Assembly: GCA_023390485.1 (NCBI GenBank) | Contig: JAEWCT010000197.1 | Span: forward strand, 1 to 5,415 | Direction of reading: 5' to 3' | Source of the DNA: Pseudomonadota bacterium | Lineage (GTDB): Bacteria > Pseudomonadota > Alphaproteobacteria > Rhizobiales > Hyphomicrobiaceae | DNA length: 5,415 nt | Shown here: one piece after another, positions 5,369 to 5,415 of the stretch | Position numbering within the stretch: position 1 is the stretch's first letter | Layout: every line of letters begins with the position of its first letter | Made by a program: the position numbers and the translations under genes | The notes under the pieces: generated by a model | The model's input: only the letters and a program-made list of their open reading frames with translations | Database searches by the model: none | What the model was told of the DNA's origin: nothing

Positions 5369-5415
5369 GCCGCCGCGCCGCTCCATCGACTGCATATCTC
5401 AGACACAACCACAGA

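Noticed and set aside
4847..5395. Long minus-strand frame of 182 codons opposite the alcohol dehydrogenase
   Set aside because: Arg-rich shadow of the strongly conserved dehydrogenase gene, as expected for GC-rich DNA.

Overview
The window reads as chromosomal DNA of moderately high GC from an alphaproteobacterium, most likely of the order Hyphomicrobiales (Rhizobiales). This is judged from protein resemblance only: an Omp25/Omp31-type outer-membrane barrel, a quorum-sensing-class LuxR regulator with the rhizobial KSAWE / ISERTVRFHLN helix-turn-helix, a PrtD-type type I secretion transporter, and a Zn-alcohol dehydrogenase of a type common in that group. No rRNA, tRNA, CRISPR array, transposase or integrase was seen.

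Layout from left to right. (1) 2-358 (+) is the 3' part of a NUDIX hydrolase gene that begins upstream of the window. (2) 548-760 (+) is a small acidic protein of unknown function. A strong hairpin at 784-809 follows, placed to stop transcription from both sides. (3) 854-1621 (-) is a secreted outer-membrane beta-barrel protein. Its leader at 1622-1740 is T-rich on the coding strand and holds a degenerate repeat. (4) A 386-bp divergent intergenic region separates it from 2008-2679 (+), a LuxR-family regulator with a normal DNA-binding domain and a degenerate signal-binding domain. (5) Convergent with it and overlapping its 3' end by 22 bp is a two-gene minus-strand unit. It consists of a small protein (3655-3909) with an excellent Shine-Dalgarno, overlapping by 14 bp a PrtD-like transporter (2658-3668). 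The transporter keeps its membrane domain but appears to have lost an internal segment and the whole ATPase domain. (6) 3910-4384 is a 475-bp stretch without a convincing gene. (7) 4385-5368 (+) is a complete zinc-dependent alcohol dehydrogenase.

How the pieces relate. The NUDIX enzyme and the alcohol dehydrogenase look like ordinary housekeeping or accessory metabolism. The central part (outer-membrane protein, LuxR solo, secretion-transporter remnant, small coupled protein) looks like a cell-surface/secretion locus undergoing decay. The LuxR protein is the only obvious candidate regulator of its neighbours, but no operator can be proven from the sequence. The most unusual item is the two-gene unit at 2658-3909: an ATPase-less, internally shortened type I secretion permease that is still one open frame, translationally coupled to an unrecognised basic small protein. 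No clearly new system can be demonstrated here.
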